Below are positions 21,942 through 33,229 of a stretch of DNA of 64,000 nt, piece by piece. The stretch is taken from positions 65,813,948 to 65,877,947 of the forward strand of contig JAKSZT010053887.1 of NCBI GenBank assembly GCA_026826555.1, written 5' to 3'. The notes under the pieces were generated by a model. That model saw nothing but the letters and a program-made list of their open reading frames with translations, did no database searches and was not told the origin of the DNA. Origin of the DNA: Tolypeutes matacus (Eukaryota; Chordata; Mammalia; Cingulata; Chlamyphoridae). The translations under genes were made by a program, and so were the position numbers. Position 1 is the first letter of the stretch. Each line of letters opens with the position of its first letter.

Positions 21942-22378
21942 TGATGGTAAATTTTATGTGTCACTTTGGCTAGGTTATGGCGTCTGGTTTTTTAGATAAG
22001 CACGCATTAGCCTGATTGTTACTGTGAGGTTATTTTATAGATGGGTATAAGTCATTAGTAAGTTGATTGCATCTATTACTGATTGCATCTACAGGCAACA
22101 AAGGAGATTGTCCTCAGCAAGGAAAGGAGTCTTCTCATACAATCAATTGGAGGTCTCAAACTAAGAACTAAGGATTTCAGAAGTCAAAAGGAAGAATTTA
22201 TGCCTTTTCCTCAACCAGCCACCTTCGCCTGGGGAATACAACTTCAACTTCATTGGCATTTTCAGGTTGTAACCTGCTCTACAATATTCAGACTTGCCAA
22301 TCCCCATGGTTGGATGAGACAATTCCTATAATGTATATCCTACCAGTTTTGTTTCTCTGGAGAGAACTGGCTAATATA
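21942..22378 (+). mobile_element. LTR of the TGATGGTTAATTTTATGTG type
   Basis: It begins TGATGGTAAATTTTATGTG and 'tcactttggctagg' and ends 'gtttctctggagagaactgg' and CTAATATA. This is a common mammalian LTR arrangement (start TGATGGTTAATTTTATGTGT, end GACTAATACA). Two related copies occur at 24752-25078 and 47632-48074 on the minus strand. I assign it to class III (ERVL/MaLR-like) LTRs without a family name. No duplication was found. Confidence 0.7.
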
Positions 22379-23365
22379 GAAGCTAACCTCCAGAACACAA
22401 GCAGATACAGATAAGCCACCAACAGCCTCAAAAATCAAGTAATGAAGTATTTCTGAAATTGTGGGGTATGAACTTCTGAAAATCCACTCCTCCATAAAAA
22501 AAATGAGAATACTAGTAAATATTGTCAAAATCAACATATTCGGAACTCAAGAAAGTAACCAAAGACTTGCACTCAGTCTTTGTGCACTCAGGAACCTTTA
22601 ATCAAGAAAAAGAGTAAATCTCAACAAGAATAGCAACTCTGCAGCATTTTAAGTTGCCCTTTTCACATTTCCCCACTCCTGCATTGCCTTTGAAAACCAG
22701 AAAACTATAAACCATTTTAGCAATGAAAAACAATAGTTAACAGCCACTTGAAAGTACAGAAAAGTTTTGTAGCTTCCCCAAAAGCCCCCATCTCCAGAAA
22801 AGTATCACTATGTCCTATTTGATAGCTCTCTGGAAATATCCCATTCAAAAGGCTTGTCACTATTTGACCTGACTCAATTCATTTTCTGTAAGAAAATATA
22901 TAGCATTGCATCTGAGTGAGGTGGTGATACCAGCTGGGATGAACAAGAGGTTGACCAAGACTTAAATTCCAGGGAATGATATGTCAATAGGGGCTTTGAA
23001 AAGCTCTGACATATTCCTGGGGATCGAAAGAGTCATGTTCATGTGCAAGTCTGTAGATATGCCCAAGCAGGACCTTAGAAGGTCCCAATCTCTCATCTCT
23101 TACTGCTCTTCAGGTTCTGTGCAAGAAGGAAATGAATACTAAGGCAGATTGTAACTGCCAGAGCACTGAAGACATGCCCCAACACACACCCATTGCCTCA
23201 AAGCAAAGTGCAAGAGATTCATTGGTTCATGGCACTGAAAAAAAAATCTCTTTCCAATCATTACCTGATGAAAAAGCAAAATGATCAGAGACTTGAGTGA
23301 CCACACACTAAACAATGCAGACTTTGTACAATTGGTCCAGAAAAGTCACAACACAAAGAGAAACA

Positions 23366-23402
23366 AGCAACAACAACAACAAACAAACAAACAAACAAAA
23401 AA
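23366..23402 (+). repeat. Short (CAA)n/(CAAA)n tract
   Basis: Four to five CAA units followed by four to five CAAA units within the L1-D 5' region. Simple sequence, probably from A-rich slippage. Confidence 0.8.
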
Positions 23403-23784
23403 TCCCAGATAGTGGAGAGAATTTGGCTTTCAAAATTGACACATTATGTTATCTAAAATATACAGTTATCAGCAACAAAAGCTAAGTGCCATCAAAGTAA
23501 CAGGAGAAAATGGCCATTGGAAGAGAAAAGGTCAGTCAATAGGCACTGGCCTTGAGGAAACCTAAAACTTGGGTTTATTAGACAAATAATTTAAAACAGC
23601 TAATATGAAAACATTCAAAGAACTAAAAAAAAATAATTGTCTAAAGAATTAAAGGATTTATGACAATTTTGCATCACCAAATAGAAAACAACAATAAAGA
23701 GACAGACTTATAAAAACAGAATCAAATAGAAATTCTGGAGTTCAAATGTACAATAACTGACATGAAAATTTCACTAGAGGGGCT

Positions 23785-24322
23785 TGTATTAGTCAGCCAA
23801 AGGGTGCTGATACAAAATACCAGAAATCTGTTGGTCTTTATAAAGGATATTTATTTGGGGTAGAAGCTTACAGTTACCAGGCCATAAAGCATAAGTTTAT
23901 TCTTTCACCAAAGTCTGTTGTCATGTGTTGGAGCAAGACAGCTGCTGATGTTTACCAGGGTTCAGGCTTCTTGTGTTCCTCTCTTCCCGGGGCTCCGTTT
24001 CTCTCCAGGCTCAGCTCCTCTGCCTCTCTCCACAAGATCCAGCTGTGAACTGTCAGGTGAATGGCTCATCTCTTTTCCCGGGGCCTTCTCTCCTTCCTCA
24101 TCAGAACTCCAACATCAAAACTGCTCCAACTCTGTCCTTTACCTAGTCCTTTTATCTTTGAGACCCCACCCACCAAGGGATGGGGCTCAACACCCTATTG
24201 AGTGGCCCAGTCAACATCCTAATCATAAGTTAATCATGCACAGATTAACAGACCAGTTTACAAGCATGATACAATATCTATTTTTAGAATTCATAACTAT
24301 ATCAAACTGCCAACTTGCTATA
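23785..24322 (-). mobile_element. Family X solo LTR, copy 4
   Basis: It starts TGTATTAGTCAGCC and ends TTGCTATA (CA mutated to TA). It is flanked by a perfect 5-bp duplication, GGGCT (23780-23784 and 24323-24327), and it splits an L1 ORF1: the L1 phrase 'actagaggggct|caatagcagattt' is continuous once the LTR and one duplication are removed. The 168-codon + strand frame that runs through it (23918-24424) spans LTR and L1 and is not a gene. Confidence 0.9.
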
Positions 24323-24751
24323 GGGCTCAATAGCAGATTTAAGCTGGTAGTAGAAAAAGTCAACAAACTGGAAGATAGGCCACTGAAATTATGCAGTATA
24401 AAGAATAGAAAACATATTATATAAAAGAACAGAGCCTTAAAGACTTCAGAGGCACCATCAGGTATATCAGCATATACATAGTGAGAGTCTAGGGAAGAGA
24501 GGAAAGACAGAAATGGGCAGAACAGAATTTAAAGAATAAATAGCCATAAACTTCTCAAATTTGGTGAAAAGCATTAAGCTACTCATTTAAGAATCCCAGT
24601 GAACTCCAAACAAGATGAAGTTAAAGTGAACCACACTTAAACACATCATGGTCAAACTGTCAAAAGACAAAAACAAAAAGAGAATCTTGAAAGCAGCAAT
24701 AAAAAAATGACTCACCATACACACCATATCTTCAAAAAGAAGATATGAGGA

Positions 24752-25078
24752 TGTTCAAGTTCAAATTCCCTGGGGCAGGCTACAAACCAGTGACTCTGAT
24801 GAAGGTCTTCGTTGAGTTCTCCAGGAGACACTAGATATCTGAAGTAAAAATGGGAATTCTCTAACTGAATGATGAAATCATTTCTCCTTTAAAGGTCTTC
24901 AACTAATTGGATGAGAAGTCACTCATTTCTGACAGCAATCTCCTAAGTTGATTGTAGATGTAACCAGCCAACTATGCAATCAACTCACTGATGATTAAAA
25001 TCCCTGAAATGCCCTTGTGTTACAATTGGCCCAGTGCTTGCTCCACCAAACTGCTGAGCACATATAGGGTGACCATCA
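24752..25078 (-). mobile_element. Truncated LTR (same type as 47632-48074)
   Basis: It aligns by eye with 47727-48074: 'caagttcaaattccctggggcaggc', 'ttctccaggagacac', 'gattgtagatgtaacc', 'actgatgatta', 'ggcccagtgcttgctccacc' and 'accatca'. The part that should carry TGTATTAGTCAG is missing on the left. It joins L1-D ORF1 on one side and L1-D ORF2 on the other, which suggests a deletion removed the LTR end together with about 2 kb of L1. Confidence 0.7.
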
Positions 25079-25227
25079 CATTTACCAACTCATTCTGTGA
25101 TGCTAGTATTACAATATTTCAAAGCTAGACAATAATTACACAAGAAAAGAAAAGCATACACCATTATCCCTTATGAATATGAACACAAAATTCCTCAACA
25201 AAATATTAACAAATCAAATCCAGCATT
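25079..25227 (+). mobile_element. Old L1 (L1-D), reverse-transcriptase segment before L1-B
   Basis: It contains 'ccaactcattctgtgatgct', 'agtatta' and 'aattcctcaacaaaatatta', the L1 ORF2 RT sequence that continues at 32431 after L1-B ('attatataaaaaggatgatt'). The last six bases, AGCATT (25222-25227), recur at 32431-32436 as the duplication around L1-B. Confidence 0.8.
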
Positions 25228-25800
25228 GCAAGATGGCAGAGTAGGGAATGGCAAGCTATATCCTTCCTTCAGAAACTGCATCTAGATGCTCCCAAGAGAG
25301 GGAAGCTAAAGAGGTGACCTGGCTGGCAGACTGGTGCCCAGCCAAATGTGAGAGTGAAGAAAGTGGCCAGACAATCAGGTGTGCATGCCTGTGACCAGCA
25401 GGCTCTCAAGGGGAGCATAGCCATGGGGCAATCAGACATGGAGGCTAAGCACCCAGACATCTCAGGCTGAGAGGATACCTGATGGGGGGCGGAGATCAGA
25501 CAGGTGGGCCAGCTCTCAATTGGCTCCAGGGAAGAAAAGTACCATGGGCCAGCATCTAATGCAGGCAGAGGGGAGGTGTTGGTTGTTAGGGTGGGTGGGC
25601 ATGCACCTAGTTGGCTCTGGAGGAGAGAGGAACCAGGTGAGTTACTGGGTAGGCTGATAGATGCCCAAATGACCTAGAGGAGAGAAGAGCTGAAGCAGTG
25701 ATCAGCCATGCTGATAAACTCCCAGATGGCTCATAGGAGGAGGGTTGCAATGGGGCAAGCTGCCTCACACAGGGGAACCTATACAGAGGTTTCTTTTTTC
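25228..25800 (+). promoter_or_regulatory. L1-B 5' UTR, promoter-proximal part
   Basis: This is the GC-richest part of the element, with repeated G/A-rich phrases such as 'ggctctggaggagagaggaa', 'gacctagaggagagaa' and 'ggctcataggagga', suggesting degenerate internal repeats. In mammalian L1s this region holds the internal Pol II promoter. No specific binding site was identified with confidence. Confidence 0.55.
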
Positions 25801-26009
25801 CTCTTTGAGTACCTGTGATTGATTGATGGGCACAGGGAGCCTGAGATCATTTCTGGTGGCCTGAGAAGGAGGCCTGTTTATTTTCTTTTGTTTTCCTTCC
25901 AATTCTTATTGTATTTCTTTTAATTTTTCCCTCTGCCTTATTTTTTTTTTCTTTTTTTCCACCTCTCCAGTTTTATCTTCATTTCTTTCTACTCTTCTCA
26001 TTTTTCTGG

Positions 26010-26135
26010 TATATTATATTATATTATATTATATTATATTATATTATATTATATTANNNNNNNNNNTTATATTATATTATATTATATTATATTATATTAT
26101 ATTATATTATATTTATTATATTTATTATATTATAT
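26010..26135. repeat. (ATATT)n microsatellite with an assembly gap
   Basis: Pentanucleotide ATATT/TATAT units run on both sides of ten N (26057-26066) in the T-rich tract of the L1-B 5' UTR. L1-A has no such array at the matching place, so it expanded within this copy. The true length is unknown because of the gap. Confidence 0.92.
26057..26066. other. Assembly gap (10 N)
   Basis: Ten unresolved bases inside the ATATT array. The number is probably a placeholder; the real allele may be much longer or shorter. Confidence 0.98.
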
Positions 26136-26575
26136 TATATTAGTGTTTTGTTTTGTTTCATTTCATTTTATTTTACTTTACCTGTTTTTTTTCACCTCTT
26201 TATTTTTTATGATTTCCCATCTTTTTACTTATTTTTATGTCCCTTTTTTTTCATAGGGTAGGCAAGGGAGTAAAGAATTTATTAAGAAACAGGAAAACAA
26301 GGAAAGTACACAGTCTGAGGCATGGGCCACAGGTGTGCTGCAGAGTGAGATGTGCTTCTTTTTAATGGACCTAATATTTTTTTGGTTGAATAAGGACAAC
26401 TACAAACATATAGAATAAGTGGAACCAAGTGTCAAAGAGGAACCTTAACACAAAACCAAACAAAAATAAACCCTAGACTAGAAAGAGAAACTAACAAACT
26501 GAATAAGCCCATCAAGATAAACAGATGCTTAGACATCAGCAAAAAATCACAAACCATACTAAGAAATAGGAAGGC

Positions 26576-27460
26576 ATGGCCCAGTCTTATGAACAAACTA
26601 AATAGCAGGAGGAGACACAGAATGTGGAACAACTAATCAACAATGTCCAAACAAATACCCTTAATCAACCCAATGAAATGAAGGAAGAGATAATAGACAT
26701 TAAGAAGATACTGGGGAAATATACATAAGAAATTGTATAAAAAGATAACATCTTATGGGGAGGAAAGGGACAAGGCAGGAGATTTAAAATACACTAGAAG
26801 CACATAGCATGAGATTTGAACAGGCAGAGGAAAAATTAGTGATGTCGAAGATAGGACATCTGAAATCATACAGATAGTAGAACAAATAGACAAAAAATTG
26901 AAAAATATCATGTGGGGCATGGAATTGAATGACAAAATGAAACTCACAAGCATATATATTATGGGCATCCCAGAGGGAGAAGTAGAAGGGAAAAGGAGCA
27001 CAAGAGTATTTGAGGAAATAATGGCACAAAATTTCCCAACTCAATGAATGCATGTGTCAAGGAAACATAGCACATTCCAAACAGAATAAATTCTATCAGA
27101 CCTACCATAAGTCACATACTTATCAGATTTTCAAATGCTCAAGACAAAGAGAGAATCCTGAAAGCAGAAAGAAAAAAGAGATCCATCACATACAAAGGAA
27201 CTCATTAAAATAAAGTGCTGATTTCTCATCTGAAACCATGGAGGCAAGCAGGCAGTGGTAGGATATGGTTAAAGTGCTAAAAGTAAAAAAAAGTGCCATC
27301 TAAGAATTCTGTATCCAGCAAAACTGACATTCAAAGATGAGGGAGAGTTCAAAATATTCACAGATAAACAGAAATTTGAAGAATTTGCTAGCAAAAAGAG
27401 TCCTGCCCTTCAAGAAATACTAAAGGGAATACTACAGGTTGAAAAGAGGAAATAAGAAAA
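26576..27460 (+). pseudogene. L1-B ORF1, decayed
   Basis: The start region ('atggcccagtcttatgaa') and later phrases ('agatcctgaaagcag'-like, 'gctgatttctcatctgaaac' and 'aaacagaaatttgaagaatt') match L1-A ORF1. The copy has lost its frame several times, including an extra segment 'tcttatggggaggaaaggga' around 26750 that is absent from L1-A. Compared with L1-A ORF1 it is clearly more broken. Confidence 0.78.
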
Positions 27461-27572
27461 AGATGGTTGGAGGAGAATGTAGAAAGGAAGATTATTAGTA
27501 AAAGTAACTAAAAAGATAAAAAGAGAAATAAAAAAAATCAAATATGATGTATATAAACTCAAAGAAAAATGG

Positions 27573-30500
27573 CTAAAGTAAGTACTGCCTTTAATGGATT
27601 AAATTCACCAATCGAAAGTCACAGACTGGCAAAATGGATATGAAAATATGACCTATCTATACGCTGTCTGCAAGAAACTCAGCTTAGACCTAGGGACACA
27701 AATAGGTTGCAAGTGAAAGAATGGAAAACAATTTTACATGAAAAAAGTACCAAAAAAGGGCAGTAGTAGCCATACGAATATTGGACAAAATAGACTTTAA
27801 ATGCAAAACTGTTATAAGAGACAAAGAAGGACACTATAAATTAACAAGAGTGGTAATCCACCAAGAAGAAAGAACAATCATAAATATTTACACACCTAAC
27901 CAGGGTGCCCCAAAATACATGAAGCAAGTACTGGCAAAACTAAGGGGAGAAATAGATGCCTCTACAATCATAGGAGGAGACTTTGATACACCATTAACAC
28001 TATTAGAAAAAACATCTCAACAGGGGGTCAATAAAGAAACAGAGACCTTGGATAATATGTTAGAGGATCTGGACTTAGTAGACTTATACAGAACATGACA
28101 CCCAAAACAGCAGGATATACATTTTCCTTTAGTGTTTATGGATCATTCACCAGGACAGACCACATGTTAGATCACAGAACAAGTCTCAATGAATTTTGAA
28201 AGTTTGAAATTATATGAAACAATTTCTCAGATTAAAATAGAATTAAGGTTAGCTAGACTAACAAATTAAAAATAGAGAAGGTGAAATAAATAAAATCAGA
28301 AGAGAGGGAGGAAATATCACCAAGTACCCTAGAGAAATAAAGAGTATCATAAGAGGATACTTTGAAAAATTGTATGCCAACAAAATGGACAGTTTAGATA
28401 AAATGGATGAATTTCTAGAAACACAGAGAAGCTTATGTTGGTGAAAGAAGAAATGAAAGAACTCAACAGACCAATCACAAGTAGTGAGATCAAATTATTA
28501 TCAAACACCTTCCAACCAATTAAAGCCCAGGACCAAATGACTTAACAGGTGAATTCTATTAATCATTCCAAAAAGACCTAATACCAATCCTACTAAAACT
28601 CTTCCGAAAAACTGAAGAGGAGGGAATATTATCTAACTCATTCTATGATGTCAACATCACCCTAATACCAAAGCCACATAAAGACACCACAAGAAAAGAA
28701 AACTACAGACCAATCTCTCTAATGAACTTAGATTCAAAAATCCTCAAGAAAAAACTTCCTAACCATATCCAATAGCACATCAAATGAATTATACACTATG
28801 ATCAAGTGAGTTTTATCCCAGGAATGCAAGGTATGGTTCAGCATAAGAAAATCAATCAATGTAATACATCACATTAACAGATTGAAGGCAAAAAATCATA
28901 TGATCATCTCTGTCGATGCAGAAAAGGCATTTGAGAAAACACAGCATCATTTCTTGATAAAAACACTTTGAAATATAGGAACTGAAGGAAACTTCCTCAA
29001 CATGATAAAGGGAATATATATAAAACCCAGAGCTAAAATCATTCTCAATGCTGAAATGCTAAAGCTTTCCCTCTAAGATCTGGAACAAGACAAAGATGTC
29101 CAATGTTACCACTCTTATTAAACATTGTATTAGAAGTACTTGCTTGAACACATAGACAAAAGAAGAAATAAAAGACATCCAAACCAGGAAGGAAGAAGTA
29201 AAACCTACACATTTTGCAGATGACATTATCCTATATGTAGAAAATCCTGAAAAATATACAACTCAGTTTCTAGAGCTGATAAATGAGTTTAGTAAGTGGC
29301 AGAATATAAGATCAACACAGACACACATATCAGTAGCATTTCTTTACACTAATAATGAGCAATAGCATGAAGAAAACAAGAAAAATATTTCATTTACAAT
29401 AATAACTAAAAGAATCAAATATCCAGGAATAAACTTAACTGAGGATGTAAAGGAATTGTATGCAGAAACCTCACAACATTGCTAAAAGAAGTCAAAGAAG
29501 ACCTAAATAAATGGAAGAAAATTCAATGCTCATGGATTGGAAGACTAAATATCATTAAGATGTATATCCCGTCTTAGTTGATTTGCAGATTTAACACAAT
29601 CCCAATAAAATTTTGAACAACATAGTTTACAGAAATGGAAAATCTAATTGTCAAATTTATTTGGAAGGACAAGGGGCCCAAAATAGTCAAAAATATTTTG
29701 AAAAAGAAAATCAAAATTGGAGAAATCATGTTAGTTGACTTTAAAGCATACTGCAAATCTACAGTGGTCAAAACTGCATGGTATTGGCACAAGGATACAC
29801 ATACTAACCTATGGAACCTAATTGGGAATTCATATATAGACCCACACATATACGGCCAGCTGATATTTGATAAGGCCACTAAGCCCACTCAACTGGAACA
29901 GAAAAGTCTCTTCAACAAATGGTGCTGGGAGAACTGGATATCTATATTCAAAAGAATGAAAAAGGATCACAATACCATGTCTTATACAAAAAAATTAACT
30001 CAAGGTGGATCAAAACCTAAGTAATAAAAGCCAAGACCATAAAGCTCCTAGAAGATAATGTAAGGAAGCATCTATGAGATCTTGTAGTAGGAAATGTTTT
30101 CATAAACTTTACACCCAATGCACAAGCAGTGAATGAAAAATAGATAAATGGGATCTCTTCAAAATTAAAAACGTTTGTGCTTCAAAGAAGTTTGTGAAGA
30201 AAGTGAAAATGCTGCCAACTTAGTGGGAGAAATTATTTGGGATTCACTTATCCAATAAAGATCTAGTATCAAGCATATGTAAAGAAATCTTACATCTCAA
30301 TAATAAAAAGACAACTCATTTAAAATGGGAAAGATATTTGAATATACACTTTTCCAAAAAGGAAACACAAATGGCTAATAAGCACATGAAAAGATGCTCA
30401 ACAGCAATTAAGGAAATGCAAATCAAAACTACAATGAGATATCATTTTATATCTACTAGATGGCTGCTATTGAAAAAAAAAAAACAGAAAACTACAAGTG

Positions 30501-30925
30501 TTAGAGAGGATGTGGAGGAATAGGAACACTCATTCATTGCTAGTTGGAATGTAGAATGGTGTAGCCCCTTTGGAAGATGGTTTGGTGTTTCCTCAGGAAG
30601 CTAAGTAGGGAATTGCCATATAATCCACCAATTCCATTACTAGGAACATACTCAACAGAATTAAAAGCAGGGACATGAAGAGATATGTGTGCACCCGTGT
30701 TCATAGTGGCATTTTTCACAATTTCCAAATGTTGGAAGCAAGTGTCCATCAATGGATGAATGGATAAACAAAATGTGGCATATACCTATCATGGAATATT
30801 TCTCAGCTATAAGAAGGAATGAAGTATTGACACATATGACAACATGGATAATCCTCAAAGACTTTATGTTTAGTGAAATAAGCCAATCACTAATGAACAA
30901 ATGTTGCATGATCTCACTGATATGA
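27573..30925 (+). pseudogene. L1-B ORF2, decayed
   Basis: The largest surviving endonuclease piece (27781-28098, 105 codons) has 'INIYTPNQGAPKYM' and GGDFDT. The Asp of GDFNT is kept (27979-27981), but Asn is changed to Asp (27985-27987). The following His motif reads 'RTDHML' in a frame past a stop. The RT core is FADDIILY (29213-29236), the canonical form. The '[15 protein letters not shown]' block lies in 29635-30024, and '[19 protein letters not shown]' appears near 30390-30450. The first residues of the endonuclease (ITLNVN) are deleted. It is non-functional. Confidence 0.86.
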
Positions 30926-32430
30926 AATAACAATATTGAATATAGTCATGGAGATAGAGTCTGGAAGATAAGTTAGAATGTGATAGAAAGGGAGTAAAGA
31001 GTGGTAAGCCAGTGCTCAATATAGGCAGAATGTATGATAAGGTGGATGATGGCAGTTTGGGAACAGACAGGGATAAGGGTGGTGCAGCACCATGTGTGGG
31101 GTCAATGGTGCTGGAGTGTGAGTGGGATTGGGGCGGGGGGTTGGGTAATCCATGGAGCTGGAGGAAGGCTGGTTGGAGGAACAGGTGAATATGTGGCTTG
31201 TTGAACTCTAGAGACGCTGAGGACTCAGCAAATAAACTCACTCCCTTCCCCGAGCCATGGGACCTCACTCTTGGGTATAAGCCTCTCTGGTACCAAGGGA
31301 TTACCACCAAGTGATAACCAGCAATGAATTGGGAAAAAGACTTTGACCAAAAGGGATAAACATTAAATACAAAATAGTTTTTATGCCTAAGAGATTTCAA
31401 AGTGAGTCAGGAAATCATTTCAAAGATTATGCTTATGCAAGTCCCAGGCAGATCTCACTAACTGCCACAGTAAACAAATCCTCAAACAAGGCTTCCTGTG
31501 GGCTCTAAAAATAGCCAGACACTATATGCAAGACACACAGACTTAAGAAAGCACCAGATCACTGGGCTTTATCCTCGAAAATATATGCTAATCTGTTCCC
31601 CAATATCATGGAGTTAGACACATTTATAATTTCCCTACTCATGATTCTTCAACCTGTTTTATTTGAACCTATAATTAGCACTATACCCATTAAATATATG
31701 TCCCAGAGACTTAAATCTTTGTTCTGTTCATATGCTGGTTGAGCTCTGAATCTCAGCAAAGTTGTGGCCAATACCTACTCTCCAGTTCATTAGACTTACT
31801 CAGGACAACTAACAAAATGATTATTATGAACAATTCTCACCCCCCAAAAAACTAAAAGTATCCACAACTACAAGCAAAACAATTCCCTCCATCTGCCTCA
31901 TAAGATCTAAGCCTCCTCCCAATCTGAAGCAGAGCAGCCATCATCATCCCAAAAGCCTCAATATTGAGGAATGAACAAACATAAGGGAGAAACACAACCA
32001 TGGACAAAGTAGACTTATTATTATTGTAGTGATGGAAGAACTTGTAACATTGATATAAAGATAGTTGTTGCCAGAGATTCAGAGTGGAGGGGGAGGATGA
32101 ACAGGTGGAACACAGGACATTTTTAGGGCATTGGAATTGTTCTGTATGATATTGTAATAGTGGATACAGGGCATTATATATTTTGTCAAAGCCTATAAAA
32201 CTGTAGAGTGCAATGTGTAATTTCTAATGCAAACTATAGACTTTGGCTGGTAGCAATGATTCAATACTGGTTCTTCAATTGTAACAAATGTAACACACTA
32301 ATGTAAGATGTTATTAATAAGGGAAAATGTGGGAGGGGGAGGGCTATATGGGAATCCCCTATGCTTTAGATGTAACTTTTTTGTAATCTAAAACTTTTCT
32401 AAAAATAAAGTTTATTATATTTTAAAAAAT
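30926..32430 (+). mobile_element. L1-B 3' UTR with G-quadruplex motif
   Basis: A 1.5-kb non-coding end. A G-rich stretch, GGG-ATT-GGGG-C-GGGGGG-TT-GGG (31124-31145), fits the canonical four-run quadruplex pattern; L1 3' UTRs of many mammals carry such a motif. The rest matches L1-C and the remnant in L1-A. A 176-codon frame on the opposite strand (30870-31400) covers the left half. The end is 'gtaatctaaaacttttctaa' and an imperfect A-rich tail. Confidence 0.82.
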
Positions 32431-33229
32431 AGCATTATATAAAAAGGATGATTCACCTAGTCAAAGTGGGATTTATCTCAGGAATCTAAGGTTGGTTTAA
32501 AATTTGAATATCAGCTAATGCATTATACCATATTAATGTAATGGGCAAAAATCATATGATTATTTCAATAGGTCCAGAAAAAGTATGAGAAAAATTCAAC
32601 ACTATTTCATGAAAAAAACTGCTCATTAAAGTAGGAATAGAAGAGAACTACTTCAACTTAATAAAGGGCATCTACTGAAAAACTCCCAGCTACCAACATA
32701 CTTAATGGTGAAAGACTGAATACTGTCCACTTATGAAAAGAAACATGACAAGGATAACCACTCTTGCTGTTTCTATTCAACATTTTATTGGATATTCTAG
32801 CTAGGAAACTTAGGCAAGAAAGAAAAATAAAAGACATCCATAGTGGAAAAGACAAAATAAAACTATCTCTTTGCAAACAACATGAATTTTTATATTAAAA
32901 ATCCTAAGGAATTCATATATACACACACATATATAGTGTTAGAATAAATAAATAAGTCCAATAAGTTTGCAGGATAGAAGATCAATATATAAAAATCAAC
33001 TGTATTTCTATGCATTAAGAATCAACAATCCCAAAATGAAATTAAGAAAACAACTCCACTTATAATAGCATCAAAAAGAAGAAAAAACTTAGCAATTAAT
33101 TTAATAAATGAAATGCAAGGCTTTTGTACAGAAAACAATGAAACATAGTTGAAAGAAATTAAAGAAGATTTAATAAGTGAAAAGATATCCCATATACATG
33201 GATTGGAAGAGTTAATATTGTTAAGATGG
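32431..33229 (+). mobile_element. Old L1 (L1-D), ORF2 segment
   Basis: It continues the RT region after L1-B: 'aaggatgattcacctagtca', 'aaatcatatgattatttcaa', 'acaaggataaccactcttgc' and 'ttggatattctagctagg', in standard L1 order. It is heavily decayed and no long frame survives. It ends at the GATGG duplication of the next LTR. Confidence 0.82.

Larger units (their letters stand above)
22440..24751 (+). mobile_element. Old L1 (L1-D), 5' UTR and ORF1 segment
   Basis: The 5' UTR-like part (about 22500-23450) contains 'ggaactcaagaaagtaacca', a phrase typical of older mammalian L1 5' regions. The ORF1 part shows 'gaaaatttcactagaggggct', then 'caatagcagatttaagctgg', 'actggaagatagg', 'aaacttctcaaatttgg' and 'gagaatcttgaaagcagcaa', in the order of the ORF1 coiled coil to RRM. 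The element is interrupted by a family X LTR at 23785-24322. It stops in mid-ORF1 at 24751, where a truncated LTR begins. No frame survives. Confidence 0.75.
25228..32430 (+). mobile_element. Near full-length L1 retrotransposon (L1-B)
   Basis: A 7.2-kb L1 inserted in the older L1-D. It starts GCAAGATGGCAGAGTAGGG, the classical L1 5' end, and runs through 5' UTR, ORF1 (about 26576-27460), ORF2 (about 27573-30925) and a 1.5-kb 3' UTR to a weak A-rich end. The flanking duplication is only AGCATT, and the site (TCC|AGC) does not look like a standard L1 endonuclease target, so the duplication may have decayed or cleavage was atypical. It belongs to the same lineage as L1-A and L1-C. Frameshifts and stops in both ORFs show that it is dead. 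Confidence 0.93.

Noticed and set aside
23918..24424. 168-codon + strand frame
   Set aside because: It runs through an antisense solo LTR and across the GGGCT junction into old L1 sequence; no continuous ancestral protein could exist there.
26753..27053. Minus-strand frames of 82 and 89 codons
   Set aside because: Shadow of decayed L1-B ORF1 on the + strand.
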